From Bordetella parapertussis (GTDB taxonomy: Bacteria > Pseudomonadota > Gammaproteobacteria > Burkholderiales > SG8-41), in assembly GCA_945864585.1 (NCBI GenBank), contig CAMBCF010000011.1, positions 1 to 57,818 of the forward strand: a stretch of 57,818 nt of DNA, read 5' to 3'. A model generated the notes under the pieces. It saw only the letters and a program-made list of their open reading frames with translations. It searched no databases and had not been told where the DNA came from. Position numbers and translations under genes: made by a program. Shown here piece after piece: positions 28,635 to 38,378 of the stretch. Positions within the stretch are counted from its first letter, which is position 1. Each line of letters begins with the position of its first letter.

Positions 28635-29597
28635 ATGATCTCGCGCCTCAGCAACTGGTGGTCCCCCTCGCGCACGCCGGAATCCGGGCCCATTTTGCTG
28701 GTGCAGCGGCGGGTCTACATACTGCCCACGCGGTATGGCATCATGTTCGCGATGATGTTGATGATAATGTTGCTAGGCGCAATCAATTACAGCCTGAGTC
28801 TGGGCTTTGTGCTGACTTTTTTGCTGTTGGCGCTGGCGTTTAACACCATGCTCTACACCTATCGCAACCTCGCCAGCCTGTCGGTTACCGCGGCACGCAC
28901 ACCGGCGGTGTTCGCGGGCGAAGCGGCGGCGTTCACACTGAATTTGTCCAATCCCAGCGCGATCGCACGCTTCGCCATCGGCATCTCGCGTGAACGGCGC
29001 GCCAGCGCAGGCAGCGCGCATGTGGAAGTGCCGGCCCAGATGGCCGCGACGATCAGTATCAGCATCCCCAGCGAGCGCCGCGGGCTGCTGCGCGCGGGAC
29101 GCCTTACGCTATTCACGCAATTCCCGCTGGGGCTGTATCACGCGTGGAGCTATGTGCATCCCGACCTGGCATGCCTCGTTTATCCGCAACCCGCCCCCGC
29201 CGGGTATCCCCTGCCACCCGCCGAGAGCGCTGATGGCAGCGGCGCCAGCCACGGCGCTGGACACGAAGATTTCGCTGGTTTGCGTCCCTATCATAGCGGC
29301 GATTCGCCGCGGCACGTCGCCTGGAAAGCGGTGGCGCGCGGCCAGGGCATGTTCACCAAACAATTCAGCGGGCAAGCGGCGCACGAGGTGTGGCTGGCAT
29401 GGGAACAACTGCCGCCGCGCATGGGTATCGAGGAAAAAATTGCTGTGCTGGCGCGCTGGGTGCTTGATGCACATGCGCAACAGCTGAGCTATGGGCTGCG
29501 TTTGCCGGGCAGCGAACTGCCGTTGGCCAGCGGCGACGCGCAGCGCGAGCGCTGTCTGCAAGCCCTGGCTTTGTTTGAATATCCGCAAGCGTCATGA
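28635..29597 (+). CDS. DUF58 domain protein
   Basis: A 320-residue protein. Two membrane segments lie at about residues 33-75, then a mainly soluble part with the DUF58 hallmark near 212-245 (GHEDFAGLRPYHSGDSPRHV, AWKAVARG, FTKQF). DUF58 proteins accompany MoxR ATPases and are thought to be assembly partners, with a von Willebrand-like fold in some. Its stop overlaps the start of tgpA by four bases. It has no clear Shine-Dalgarno sequence because a palindrome abuts the ATG, so translation may depend on ribosomes coming from moxR. Confidence 0.88.
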   Translation: MISRLSNWWSPSRTPESGPILLVQRRVYILPTRYGIMFAMMLMIMLLGAINYSLSLGFVLTFLLLALAFNTMLYTYRNLASLSVTAARTPAVFAGEAAAFTLNLSNPSAIARFAIGISRERRASAGSAHVEVPAQMAATISISIPSERRGLLRAGRLTLFTQFPLGLYHAWSYVHPDLACLVYPQPAPAGYPLPPAESADGSGASHGAGHEDFAGLRPYHSGDSPRHVAWKAVARGQGMFTKQFSGQAAHEVWLAWEQLPPRMGIEEKIAVLARWVLDAHAQQLSYGLRLPGSELPLASGDAQRERCLQALALFEYPQAS

Positions 29598-31570
29598 GCG
29601 CAACCGCCCCTCCGCTGGCCACCGCCATCAGCTTGCGCAGCACCACCTGGCTGGTGCTGGCGCTGGTGCTGGTGGCGGCGCCGCACGCCATGCGTTTACC
29701 GGTTTGGTTGACGGCGTTGGCCGTTGCCCTGTGCCTGTGGCGCTTGTATCTCGCGCGCATGCGGCTGGCGTTGCCCGCCCGCTGGTTGATGATTTTTCTG
29801 GCCATCGCGGGGGCAGCTGCGACCTATCTCGACTACCGCACGCTGTTTGGCCGCGATGCCGGTGTCGCCCTGCTGGTATTGATGATTTCACTCAAGCTGA
29901 TGGAAACGCGCGTGCAACGCGACGGCATGGTGCTCGCCTGCATTGGTTATTTTCTGGTGATCACCAATTTTTTCTACACCCAGTCGATACCCACGGCGCT
30001 TTACCTGCTGGTTTGCGTGTGGCTGATTACCGCTGCCATGATCGGCCTGCAATATGCCAGCGAACCCGCTGCATACCGTGGGCAGATGCGCACCGCGGCG
30101 ATCATGCTGGTGCAATCGGCGCCGCTGATGATAGTGTTTTTTATGTTTTTCCCGCGCATGCAGGGGCCGCTGTGGGGCATGCCTGCGGATGCTTTTGCCG
30201 GCATCACCGGCTTGTCCGACAGCATGAGTCCGGGCAGTCTTAACAAGCTGGTGTTTTCCGACGAAGTGGCGATGCGGGTCGCGTTCGACGGCCCGCTGCC
30301 GCCGCCCAATCGCCTGTACTGGCGCGGCCCGGTATTGATGGATTTCGATGGCCGCACCTGGACCACGCCACCACGTCCTCTGCGCAGCATGATCGAACTG
30401 GAACGCCGTGCCGATGCCGTGCGCTACACGGTAATGCTTGAACCGCACAATCGCCACTGGCTGTTTGCGCTCGATCTACCGGGCCTACTGCCGCCGGAAG
30501 TAGTGGTGACGTCGGAGCATTTGTTGTTGTCACGCGCGCCGGTTACCCGGCGCCGGCGTTACGAGATGACGTCATTTCTCGATGCCAGCTTCGGCGCCAA
30601 CGCGAGCCCCGCGATGCTGAGCCGCATGCTGCTGCTGCCGCAAGGATTTAATCCACAAACACGTGAGCTCGGCCAAAAAATGCGCGCGCAGCATGGCGCC
30701 AGCGGCGGTAACGCGGCGCTGGTGAATGCCGCGCTGGCGATGCTGCGCGATCAAAAATTTGTCTACACGCTCGAACCTCCGCTGCTGGGCATGCACGCGG
30801 TTGATGAATTTTTGTTCAATACCCGCAGCGGCTTTTGCGAGCATTTTGCCTCGGCCTTCGTGGTGCTGATGCGTGCCGCAGGGGTGCCTTCGCGGGTGGT
30901 CACCGGTTATCTCGGCGGCGAGTACAACGCGCTGGGCAACTACCTGCTGGTACGGCAGTCCGATGCGCACGCCTGGAGCGAAGTGTGGCTTGAAAATCGC
31001 GGCTGGGTGCGTGTGGATCCCACCTACGCGGTATCTCCGGCACGCGCCGACAGCGGTCTCGCGGCAGCGCTGCCGTTACGCGATGCGTATCTGTTCGGTG
31101 CGCGTAGCGACAACAAGTGGCTGTATCAGCTTGCCATGACCTGGGATTCGCTCGCCAACACCTGGAACCAAACCCTGCTCGGCTACAACTTCGAGTCGCA
31201 GCGCGCACTGCTGTATCGGGCGGGACTGGATGAAGCGACCTGGCGCACGCTGGCGATGCTGCTGATCGCAGCCACCATAGTAGTTACCCTGCTGCTGGCG
31301 CTGTTCACGCTGCGCAATCGCGCGCACCGGGACGACCCCGCGCTTGCCGCGTATCGGGCGTTCTGCGCCAAAACCGCGCGCGCGGGGGTGGCGCGGCGCG
31401 AGGCGGAAGGCCCAGTGGATTACGCCGCGCGGCTCGCGCAGGCGCGGCCCGATGTTGCCGCCGCAGTGCAGGCCATTACCTGCCTCTACATCGCCATTCG
31501 TTATGAAAATAAATTACAAAACAATACGTTACGTGAATTACAGCAGCACGTGCGGCAGTTCACCGCCTAG
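29594..31570 (+). CDS. tgpA: TgpA-type membrane transglutaminase
   Basis: A 658-residue inner-membrane protein: about five or six membrane segments in the first 180 residues (DUF3488), a periplasmic transglutaminase-like domain, and a last membrane segment near 553-575 before a cytoplasmic tail (DUF4129). The Cys-His-Asp triad is C415 (RSGFCEHFASAF), H459 (SDAHAWSEVW) and D475 (GWVRVDPT). In Pseudomonas TgpA is an essential periplasmic transglutaminase. With moxR and DUF58 it forms a common operon whose joint task is likely envelope protein modification or maturation. Confidence 0.92.
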   Translation: MSATAPPLATAISLRSTTWLVLALVLVAAPHAMRLPVWLTALAVALCLWRLYLARMRLALPARWLMIFLAIAGAAATYLDYRTLFGRDAGVALLVLMISLKLMETRVQRDGMVLACIGYFLVITNFFYTQSIPTALYLLVCVWLITAAMIGLQYASEPAAYRGQMRTAAIMLVQSAPLMIVFFMFFPRMQGPLWGMPADAFAGITGLSDSMSPGSLNKLVFSDEVAMRVAFDGPLPPPNRLYWRGPVLMDFDGRTWTTPPRPLRSMIELERRADAVRYTVMLEPHNRHWLFALDLPGLLPPEVVVTSEHLLLSRAPVTRRRRYEMTSFLDASFGANASPAMLSRMLLLPQGFNPQTRELGQKMRAQHGASGGNAALVNAALAMLRDQKFVYTLEPPLLGMHAVDEFLFNTRSGFCEHFASAFVVLMRAAGVPSRVVTGYLGGEYNALGNYLLVRQSDAHAWSEVWLENRGWVRVDPTYAVSPARADSGLAAALPLRDAYLFGARSDNKWLYQLAMTWDSLANTWNQTLLGYNFESQRALLYRAGLDEATWRTLAMLLIAATIVVTLLLALFTLRNRAHRDDPALAAYRAFCAKTARAGVARREAEGPVDYAARLAQARPDVAAAVQAITCLYIAIRYENKLQNNTLRELQQHVRQFTA

Positions 31571-31744
31571 GCCGGCAGGCGCCGCGATGTGATGCAGTTG
31601 CCGCTGAAGGGTGCGGTCAAACTGCTTTACACGGCACGCGTTTAATGCTTCCATTCTCGTTCATAAAAACCGCTGTTTGCGCCGCTGCCCGCGGCGCAAA
31701 CGCAGCGCATCACACACATTCGTATTCACATTCTGGAGCGTCGC

Positions 31745-33712
31745 ATGTCCGACCTTGAATCCGTATTGCGGGAAAACCGCGTGTTCCCGCCGAGCAGCGC
31801 ATTTGTCAAGCAGGCCAATATTTCCGGCATCGCTGCCTATCGCCAGCTCTGCGCCGCTGCCGAAAAAGATTTCGAAGGCTTCTGGGCCAATCTCGCGCGC
31901 GCCGAGCTGCTGTGGAAAAAGCCTTTCACCCAAACCCTGGATGAATCCAACGCGCCTTTTTTCAGGTGGTTTCACGATGGCGAACTGAATGCCTCGTACA
32001 ACTGTCTCGACCGCCACCTGCAAACGCAGCCGGATAAAATCGCTATCATTTTCGAGGCTGACGACGGCAAGGTCAGCACCATCACCTATCGCGAATTGCA
32101 GCGGCAGGTATGCATCGTCGCCAACGGCTTGAAATCGCGCAATATCAAAACCGGCGACCGCGTGATTGTCTACATGCCGATGTCGATCGAGGCGGTGGTG
32201 TGCATGCAGGCGTGCGCGCGCATCGGTGCGATTCATTCCGTGGTGTTTGGCGGGTTTTCGGCAAAAAGTTTGCAGGATCGCATCATCGACGCCGGCGCGG
32301 TGGCGGTGCTGACTGCTGACGGGCAGTTCCGCGGCGGGCGTGAAATTCCGCTAAAGCCTGCGGTGGACGAAGGTATTGCATTGGGTGGCTGTGAATCCAT
32401 TCATAGCGTTGTAATCTACAAACGCACCGGCACCGCGGTGGCATGGCACGCGCCGCGCGACGTGTGGCTGCAGGATTTGATGCAGGGCCAATCCGCGGTG
32501 TGCGAGCCGACCTGGGTCAACGCCGAGCATCCGCTGTTTATTCTTTACACCTCCGGCTCCACCGGCAAGCCCAAAGGCATACAACATTCCACCGGCGGCT
32601 ATTTGCTGTGGACCATTCTCACCATGAAATGGACGTTCGACTACAAGCCGAGCGATGTGTTCTGGTGTACCGCGGACGTGGGCTGGGTCACCGGCCACTC
32701 GTATGTGTGTTACGGCCCGCTGGCCTGCGGCGCCACCGAGATTATTTTTGAGGGCGTGCCGGTATACCCTGATGCGGGACGATTCTGGAAAATGATTCAG
32801 GATCACAAAGTAACGGTTTTTTACACCGCGCCTACCGCGATCCGCTCGTTGATCAAAGCGGGTGGCGAGCTGCCCAAAAAATATGATCTCACAAGCCTGC
32901 GCATACTCGGCACCGTGGGTGAACCGATCAACCCCGAAGCGTGGATGTGGTACCACGAAACGGTGGGCGGCAGCCGCTGCCCGATCGTCGATACCTGGTG
33001 GCAAACCGAAACTGGCGGCCACATGATTACGCCACTGCCGGGTGCAACACCCACCAAACCCGGCTCGGCGACCTTTCCGCTGCCCGGCATCATGACCGAT
33101 ATTGTGGATGAAACGGGCCAGTCCGTAGGCAATGGAAAAGGCGGCATCCTGGTCATCAAGAGACCGTGGCCGTCGATGCTGCGCACCATCTGGGGTGATG
33201 CGGAGCGTTTCAGGAAAACCTATTACCCGGAAGATTTCAAGGGCAAGTATTACCTCGCCGGCGACGGCGCCGCCTATGATGCGGAGGGCTACATCCGTAT
33301 CATGGGGCGCATTGACGACGTGTTGAATGTTTCCGGCCACCGCCTGGGCACCATGGAAATAGAATCGGCGCTGGTCTCCAACAAGGAACTTGTCGCCGAG
33401 GCTGCGGTGGTTGGCCGCCCTGACGCTTTGACAGGCGAGGCGATTTGCGCGTTCGTGGTGTTAAAGGGTTCGCGACCCACGGGCGACGAGGCGAAAAAAA
33501 TCGTCAAAGCGTTGCAGGACTGGGTAGCCAAGGAAATCGGCCCCATCGCCAAGCCGCGCGACATTCGCTTCGGTGACAATTTGCCCAAAACACGCTCCGG
33601 CAAAATCATGCGGCGGCTGCTGCGCTCCATCGCCAAAGGTGAAGAAATCACGCAGGATGTGTCGACGCTGGAGAATCCGGCGATCCTCGAACAGCTTAAA
33701 CAATCGGCGTAG
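31745..33712 (+). CDS. acs: Acetyl-CoA synthetase-type acyl-CoA ligase
   Basis: A 655-residue AMP-forming ligase making acetyl-CoA (or propionyl-CoA) from the acid, ATP and CoA. The P-loop is [11 protein letters not shown], then [11 protein letters not shown], the hinge [17 protein letters not shown]-like segment, and the catalytic lysine K620 in [11 protein letters not shown], which is the residue acetylated for control in Acs. Length and order are normal. It is followed by a symporter-kinase, a receiver and a sodium symporter gene, the same theme as the CrbS/CrbR-acs and actP systems. Its 174-bp leader holds its promoter. Propionate preference cannot be ruled out. Confidence 0.92.
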   Translation: MSDLESVLRENRVFPPSSAFVKQANISGIAAYRQLCAAAEKDFEGFWANLARAELLWKKPFTQTLDESNAPFFRWFHDGELNASYNCLDRHLQTQPDKIAIIFEADDGKVSTITYRELQRQVCIVANGLKSRNIKTGDRVIVYMPMSIEAVVCMQACARIGAIHSVVFGGFSAKSLQDRIIDAGAVAVLTADGQFRGGREIPLKPAVDEGIALGGCESIHSVVIYKRTGTAVAWHAPRDVWLQDLMQGQSAVCEPTWVNAEHPLFILYTSGSTGKPKGIQHSTGGYLLWTILTMKWTFDYKPSDVFWCTADVGWVTGHSYVCYGPLACGATEIIFEGVPVYPDAGRFWKMIQDHKVTVFYTAPTAIRSLIKAGGELPKKYDLTSLRILGTVGEPINPEAWMWYHETVGGSRCPIVDTWWQTETGGHMITPLPGATPTKPGSATFPLPGIMTDIVDETGQSVGNGKGGILVIKRPWPSMLRTIWGDAERFRKTYYPEDFKGKYYLAGDGAAYDAEGYIRIMGRIDDVLNVSGHRLGTMEIESALVSNKELVAEAAVVGRPDALTGEAICAFVVLKGSRPTGDEAKKIVKALQDWVAKEIGPIAKPRDIRFGDNLPKTRSGKIMRRLLRSIAKGEEITQDVSTLENPAILEQLKQSA

Positions 33713-33731
33713 GTGCGAGGGGGTTGCATTT

Positions 33732-33754
33732 ACTGTCAACGCCCAACGCCCAAC
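33732..33754 (+). repeat. Dispersed repeat CTGTCA..ACGCCCAAC, copy 1
   Basis: ACTGTCA followed by ACGCCCAACGCCCAAC, between acs and the small membrane gene. A near copy with a 2-base insertion is at 50777-50801. Its role is unknown. Confidence 0.5.
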
Positions 33755-33761
33755 TAAAAAC

Positions 33762-33965
33762 ATGAACCCACCCAGCCTCAAAGGCCAACGTCTCGCCGCA
33801 TTGTTCCTGCTGGGTGCGCTGCTGTTCAACTATCCGCTGCTGCAGCTGTTCGCACATGACGGCATGGTGCTGGGCCTGCCCCTGCTCTACTGTTATGTGT
33901 TCTGCGCGTGGGGCACGTTAATCGGGTTAATGGCGCTGGTGGTTGAGCGTCGCGAACGCGCGTAG
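33762..33965 (+). CDS. Small two-helix membrane protein before the symporter-kinase
   Basis: A 67-residue protein with two hydrophobic segments (about 11-30 and 36-60) and a charged C-terminus (ERRERA). It begins 49 bases after acs and ends 18 bases before the symporter-kinase, all on one strand. Such short proteins are commonly found just upstream of sodium:solute symporter proteins and may be a small subunit. I do not recognise a family with certainty. No strong ribosome site is seen; the ATG at 33762 gives the best N-terminus. Confidence 0.7.
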   Translation: MNPPSLKGQRLAALFLLGALLFNYPLLQLFAHDGMVLGLPLLYCYVFCAWGTLIGLMALVVERRERA

Positions 33966-33983
33966 CACAGTCAACACCAGACC

Positions 33984-36722
33984 ATGCTCACCGGCGGCCT
34001 CATCGTCGTCGCCTCGTTTGCCTATGTCGGACTGTTGTTCGCCATCGCGGCCTACGGCGATAAACGCGCAGACGCTGGCCGCAGCCTGATTGCCAATCCC
34101 TACATCTACACGCTGTCGCTCGCGGTCTACTGCACATCGTGGACGTTCTACGGCAGCGTGGGCCGCGCGGCCACGGGTGGCATCGGCTTTCTCGCGATCT
34201 ACATCGGCCCCACCCTGATGGCGGCGTTGTGGTGGTTTTTGCTGATGAAAATGATACGCGTCAGCAAAGCCAACCGCATTACGTCGATCGCCGATTTTGT
34301 GGCTTCGCGCTACGGCAAGAGCCCCTTGCTGGGCGGGCTGGTGACGATCATCGCGGTGGTCGGCATCGTTCCCTATATCGCACTGCAGCTGAAGGCGATT
34401 TCAGCGAGCTTTTCCATTATTCTGCAATACCCCAGTGTCACCATGCCGCAAAAGTCCGGCACGCAGTTCTTTTTCGGCGACAACACGTTTTACATCGCCA
34501 TGCTGCTGGCGGCGTTCACCATACTGTTCGGCACGCGTCATCTCGATGCCACCGAGCGTCACGAAGGGCTGGTCGCAGCCATCGCATTCGAATCCGTGGT
34601 GAAACTGGTGGCCTTTGTCGCGGTGGGTGTTTTCGTGACTTACGGCATGTATAACGGCTTCGCGGATTTATTTCAGCGCGCCAGTGCCCATCCGCAACTG
34701 CTTTCGCTGATGGCGGTGGGCGGCGAATCCGGCAGCTATACCGCATGGGCGTCGCTCACACTGCTGTCGATGTTTGCGATTTTGTTTCTGCCGCGCCAGT
34801 TTCAGGTGGCAGTGGTGGAAAACGTTGATGAGCGGCACCTCAACAAAGCCATTTGGTTATTTCCGCTGTACCTGCTGGTGATCAACATTTTTGTGCTGCC
34901 CATAGCGCTCGGCGGCTTGCTGTATTTTCCCGCCGGTACTGTCGATGCCGATACCTTTGTGCTGACGCTGCCCATTGCCGAACAGCAGGCATCGCTTGCG
35001 CTGCTGGCTTTTATCGGCGGACTTTCCGCTGCCACTGGCATGGTGATCGTTGAAACCATCGCGCTCTCCACCATGGTATGCAACGACTTGGTAATGCCGG
35101 CACTGCTGCGCACGCCGGGCTTGAGACTTGCCGAAAGGCGCGACCTGTCACGTCTGCTGCTGGGGATACGGCGTGGCGCGATAGTCGCTATTTTGATGCT
35201 CGGTTACGTTTACTTCTATCTTGCCGGTGAAGCCTATGCCCTGGTTTCTATTGGGTTAATTTCATTTTCGGCGGTAGCGCAATTTGCACCCGCCATCATC
35301 GGCGGGCTGTACTGGAAAGGCGCTACGCGGCTCGGTGCAACATTTGGGTTGGGCGCGGGGTTCGCGGTATGGGTGTACACGCTACTGTTGCCCTCGTTTG
35401 CCAAATCGGGCTGGTTGCCGATTACGTTTTTGTCGCAAGGCGCGTGGGGCGTGGAGCTTTTGAAACCACAGCAATTGTTTGGCTTGCAAGGCCTGGACGA
35501 CATATCACACTGCCTGTTCTGGAGCATGCTTGCCAACATCGGTTTGTATATCGCAATTTCATTGCTGCGCCGGCCCGACGCCGCGGAACACACGCAAGCC
35601 GCGCTTTTCGTGGATGCCTCCAAGCCATCGCGGGTATCGGATTTCCGCTTCTGGCGCGGCAGCGCGTCAGTGAATGATCTGCTGGCCTTGCTGGGCCGTT
35701 TTCTCGGCCCGATTCGTGCGCACGACGCGCTCGCGGCTTACGCGCAGCAACGCGGCGTCGCCAGCGTGGCTGCGATACCGCCTGATGCCGACACCGTGCA
35801 TCACGCCGAATTTCTGCTCACCGGCGCCATCGGCAGCGCCAGCGCACGCGTGATGATCGCCTCGGTGGTGGACGAGGAACCACTGGGCATTGATGAAGTC
35901 ATGCACATCATCGATGAGGCATCACAGGTACTCGCCTACAGCCGCCAGCTGGAACGCCAGTCGCGTGAGCTTGAAGCTGCCACCAATGATTTACGCCGCG
36001 CAAACCTGCGCCTGCGAGAGCTCGATCAGTTGAAAGACGACTTTATTTCCACCGTTACCCACGAGTTGCGCACCCCGCTGACATCCATACGCGCGTTCAG
36101 CGAGATACTGCGCGATAACCCCACACTGGATCAGTCACAGCGCGAAAATTTTCTGGGCATTGTGATTCGTGAATCCGAACGTCTGACACGCCTGATTAAC
36201 CAGGTGCTCGACCTCGCCAGGCTGGAATCCGGCGGCGCCCAGTGGCAGGCGATTCAGTTTGACCTGCGCGAACTGATCGACGAATCGCTGCGCGCCACCA
36301 GTCAGTTGTTCAAGGACAACGGCGTCGTCGTCGAAACCCGTTTGCCCGACAACGCCCCGGAACTCGTAGCCGACCGCGATCGGGTGATGCAGGTCATGCT
36401 TAATCTGTTGTCGAACGCAGTGAAATTTTGCGCGCCAAACCAAGGCCGCGTGACGATTAGCCTGCAGCTTGAAGCCAATGCACTGCGTGTGAATGTCGCC
36501 GATAACGGCAGCGGCATCAGCGTCGAAGAGCAGGCGGTTATTTTCGACAAGTTCCGCCAGGCAGGCGACACGCTCACTGAAAAGCCCAAAGGCAGCGGAT
36601 TGGGTCTGGCGATATCGCGCCAGATTGTCGAACACCTGGGCGGACGGCTTTGGGTGGAAAGTCAACGCGGCGCGGGCGCCACCTTTTCATTCACCTTGCC
36701 GCTGCTGAAAAACGCTGCATGA
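33984..36722 (+). CDS. Symporter-domain sensor histidine kinase (CbrA/CrbS-like)
   Basis: A 912-residue membrane sensor. Residues 1 to about 510 are a sodium:solute symporter domain with around 13 membrane helices (ANRITSIADFVASRYGKSPLLGG is the family signature region). About 550-640 resembles the STAC linker (FRFWRGSASVNDLLALLGRF), then a coiled coil (SRQLERQSRELEAATNDLRRANLRLRELDQ). HisKA has H693 in TVTHELRTPLTSIRAFSEIL; the ATPase has NLLSNAVKFC, NGSGI and GSGLGLAI. CbrA and CrbS have this layout, and CrbS controls acs. The substrate is presumably acetate or a related solute. It overlaps the receiver gene by four bases, so the pair is translated together. Confidence 0.92.
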   Translation: MLTGGLIVVASFAYVGLLFAIAAYGDKRADAGRSLIANPYIYTLSLAVYCTSWTFYGSVGRAATGGIGFLAIYIGPTLMAALWWFLLMKMIRVSKANRITSIADFVASRYGKSPLLGGLVTIIAVVGIVPYIALQLKAISASFSIILQYPSVTMPQKSGTQFFFGDNTFYIAMLLAAFTILFGTRHLDATERHEGLVAAIAFESVVKLVAFVAVGVFVTYGMYNGFADLFQRASAHPQLLSLMAVGGESGSYTAWASLTLLSMFAILFLPRQFQVAVVENVDERHLNKAIWLFPLYLLVINIFVLPIALGGLLYFPAGTVDADTFVLTLPIAEQQASLALLAFIGGLSAATGMVIVETIALSTMVCNDLVMPALLRTPGLRLAERRDLSRLLLGIRRGAIVAILMLGYVYFYLAGEAYALVSIGLISFSAVAQFAPAIIGGLYWKGATRLGATFGLGAGFAVWVYTLLLPSFAKSGWLPITFLSQGAWGVELLKPQQLFGLQGLDDISHCLFWSMLANIGLYIAISLLRRPDAAEHTQAALFVDASKPSRVSDFRFWRGSASVNDLLALLGRFLGPIRAHDALAAYAQQRGVASVAAIPPDADTVHHAEFLLTGAIGSASARVMIASVVDEEPLGIDEVMHIIDEASQVLAYSRQLERQSRELEAATNDLRRANLRLRELDQLKDDFISTVTHELRTPLTSIRAFSEILRDNPTLDQSQRENFLGIVIRESERLTRLINQVLDLARLESGGAQWQAIQFDLRELIDESLRATSQLFKDNGVVVETRLPDNAPELVADRDRVMQVMLNLLSNAVKFCAPNQGRVTISLQLEANALRVNVADNGSGISVEEQAVIFDKFRQAGDTLTEKPKGSGLGLAISRQIVEHLGGRLWVESQRGAGATFSFTLPLLKNAA

Positions 36723-37087
36723 GCGCGCGCATTCTGGTGGTGGAGGACAATCCAAACATACTGGTTTCACTCGAGTTTTTATTGAAAAATGCAGGTTATG
36801 ACGTGATCACGGCCAATGACGGCGTGCGAGGCTGGAGCGCGCTGGAACAACAGCAACCCGATCTGGTCGTGCTCGATATTATGCTGCCCGCGCTGGATGG
36901 CTTTGAACTGTGCCGGCGTGTGCGTTCTGCCGCCACTTTAAAAAAAACCCGGATTTTGATACTGAGCGCGCGCGGCCACGATGCCGAAGTTGAAAAGGGC
37001 CTGCAACTTGGCGCCGATGCGTATATGCGTAAACCGTTTGGCACGCACGAGTTTCTGGATACCGTTACGCAATTGCTGGCACGTTAA
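36719..37087 (+). CDS. Single-domain response regulator
   Basis: A 122-residue receiver with no output domain. The acidic pocket is E9-D10 (LVVEDNPN), the phosphorylated aspartate D53 (VVLDIMLPALDGF), with Ser in ILSARG and the conserved Lys in RKPFG. It overlaps the symporter-kinase by four bases, so that kinase is its likely phosphodonor. Unlike CrbR or CbrB it has no DNA-binding part, so it must act by protein contact or phosphotransfer. I set the start at 36719; the frame is open earlier but lies inside the kinase gene. Confidence 0.92.
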   Translation: MSARILVVEDNPNILVSLEFLLKNAGYDVITANDGVRGWSALEQQQPDLVVLDIMLPALDGFELCRRVRSAATLKKTRILILSARGHDAEVEKGLQLGADAYMRKPFGTHEFLDTVTQLLAR

Positions 37088-37155
37088 ATGATACACGGCA
37101 AACGTGGCAAGTGCGACGCGCGGAAAACTGTCAGTGCGTTCCGTTTAGTGCGTCG

Positions 37156-37854
37156 TTAATCGTCTTGCTGCAGTCGTTTATCGTGTAATGCCGCATGATC
37201 AATCACATACCCCCGCCCATAATGCGTGCGCACCTCCAAACCGGAGTCCGCCAGCTTTTTGCGCACGCGATGAATGTAAACTTCAATCGCGTTGTGACTG
37301 ACTTCCTTGTCGTAGTTGTAGAGTTGTTCGACCAACTGCTCTTTGCTTACCACGCGCCCGAAGCGCCGCAGCAAAACCTCCAGCACACCGGCCTCGTGCA
37401 TCGACAGTTGCAGCGGCTTGCCCGCAACACTTGCCACGCGCCCCGCAGTCTCAAAACTCAAATCGCCGTAGTGCAAGGTGGGCGCCGAAACATTTGCGCC
37501 ACGCCGCAGCAACGCACGCACGCGTGCCTTTAACTCGGAAAGACTGAACGGTTTGACCAGATAGTCATCAGCGCCCAGATCAAGCCCTGTAACCTTTTCT
37601 TCGGGTTGTTCGCGGCCCGACAAAATCAGCACCGGCAGCGACGCATTGCGCTTGCGTAAGCGGCGCAGCACTTCAAAGCCGTCGAGCCTGGGCAATCCCA
37701 AATCGAGTATCAACAAGCCGAAGCCATCGCTTTTCAGCGCCTCGTCCGCAGCCAAACCGTGCGCGACGCAATCCACCGCATAGCCCGCCTGCGTCAGCGT
37801 AAAGCGCAGCGCCTCCGACAGGGCTGTATCGTCCTCCGCAATCAGAATCCGCAC
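37156..37854 (-). CDS. OmpR-family response regulator, TctD/QseB-like
   Basis: A 232-residue transcription regulator: receiver (1-115) with D51 in LILDLGLPRLDGF and K in LVKPFSLSEL, and a winged helix (130-225) with SHNAIEVYIHRVRKKL as the recognition region and HYGRGYVID as the wing. The sequence resembles TctD, which controls tricarboxylate uptake. No kinase gene is beside it on this strand. It converges with the lone receiver and is divergent from the DUF4212/symporter operon, so it may regulate that operon. It may also take phosphate from the neighbouring symporter-kinase; this is inference. Confidence 0.9.
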   Translation of the reverse strand: MRILIAEDDTALSEALRFTLTQAGYAVDCVAHGLAADEALKSDGFGLLILDLGLPRLDGFEVLRRLRKRNASLPVLILSGREQPEEKVTGLDLGADDYLVKPFSLSELKARVRALLRRGANVSAPTLHYGDLSFETAGRVASVAGKPLQLSMHEAGVLEVLLRRFGRVVSKEQLVEQLYNYDKEVSHNAIEVYIHRVRKKLADSGLEVRTHYGRGYVIDHAALHDKRLQQDD

Positions 37855-38111
37855 CTGACTCCCCTTACAAGCTTACCGCAAGAATGCTGTATTGCAGCAA
37901 AGCAGTGCTGTAGTGAACAAACGTAACTATTTGTTTTTATTATACTTTTCAAAGACTGTCTACCGCCACGAAATTCATTTCCCCGTCATAAATATTCAGG
38001 ATTTTGTAAGTTACTTGTTTTAGTATAAAGGCGTCAAAGACCACCAACAACAATACCCTAACAGGTCTTTCGTATGTAGTTGCCGCATTATTAAACCAAG
38101 GAGACAGATTC
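37855..38111. promoter_or_regulatory. Regulatory gap between OmpR-type regulator and symporter operon
   Basis: A 257-bp AT-rich divergent region. Two imperfect direct repeats stand about 84 bases apart (about 37923-37956 and 38006-38041), both of the form GTAA..., TTGTTTT, then TATA, then TCAAAGAC. Each contains promoter-like TATACT or TATAAA. They may be tandem promoters or regulator sites. A purine-rich AAGGAGA before the GTG/ATG region serves DUF4212 translation. Confidence 0.5.
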
Positions 38112-38378
38112 GTGGAACTGACCGATAGACACAAGGAATACTGGCGCAAAAATCTTGTCATCACGGCGTGCCTGCTCGCCGTCTGGTTTGTTGTCACCTT
38201 CGTCGAAATATGGTTTGCACGGGACCTGAATACCATCACGATCTTCGGCTTTCCGCTGGCGTTCTACATGTCGGCGCAGGGCTCGCTTGCGATCTACGTC
38301 GCCATCATCGGCATCTATGCCTGGCTGATGCGAAAGCTCGATCTGGAATACAACGTGGATGAAGGGGATCTCGAATGA
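38112..38378 (+). CDS. DUF4212 small symporter subunit
   Basis: An 88-residue membrane protein with two helices (about 15-36 and 45-75) and an acidic C-terminus (DVDEGDLE-like). It opens with the family-typical RHKEYWRKNL and continues with WFVVTF and FGFPLAFYMSAQGS. DUF4212 proteins accompany VC_2705-type sodium:solute symporters as a presumed small subunit, and the symporter follows with a four-base overlap. AAGGAGA lies upstream. The upstream triplet before 38112 is GTG, but the ATG-coded or GTG start gives the same family N-terminus MELTDRHKEYW. Confidence 0.92.
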   Translation: MELTDRHKEYWRKNLVITACLLAVWFVVTFVEIWFARDLNTITIFGFPLAFYMSAQGSLAIYVAIIGIYAWLMRKLDLEYNVDEGDLE

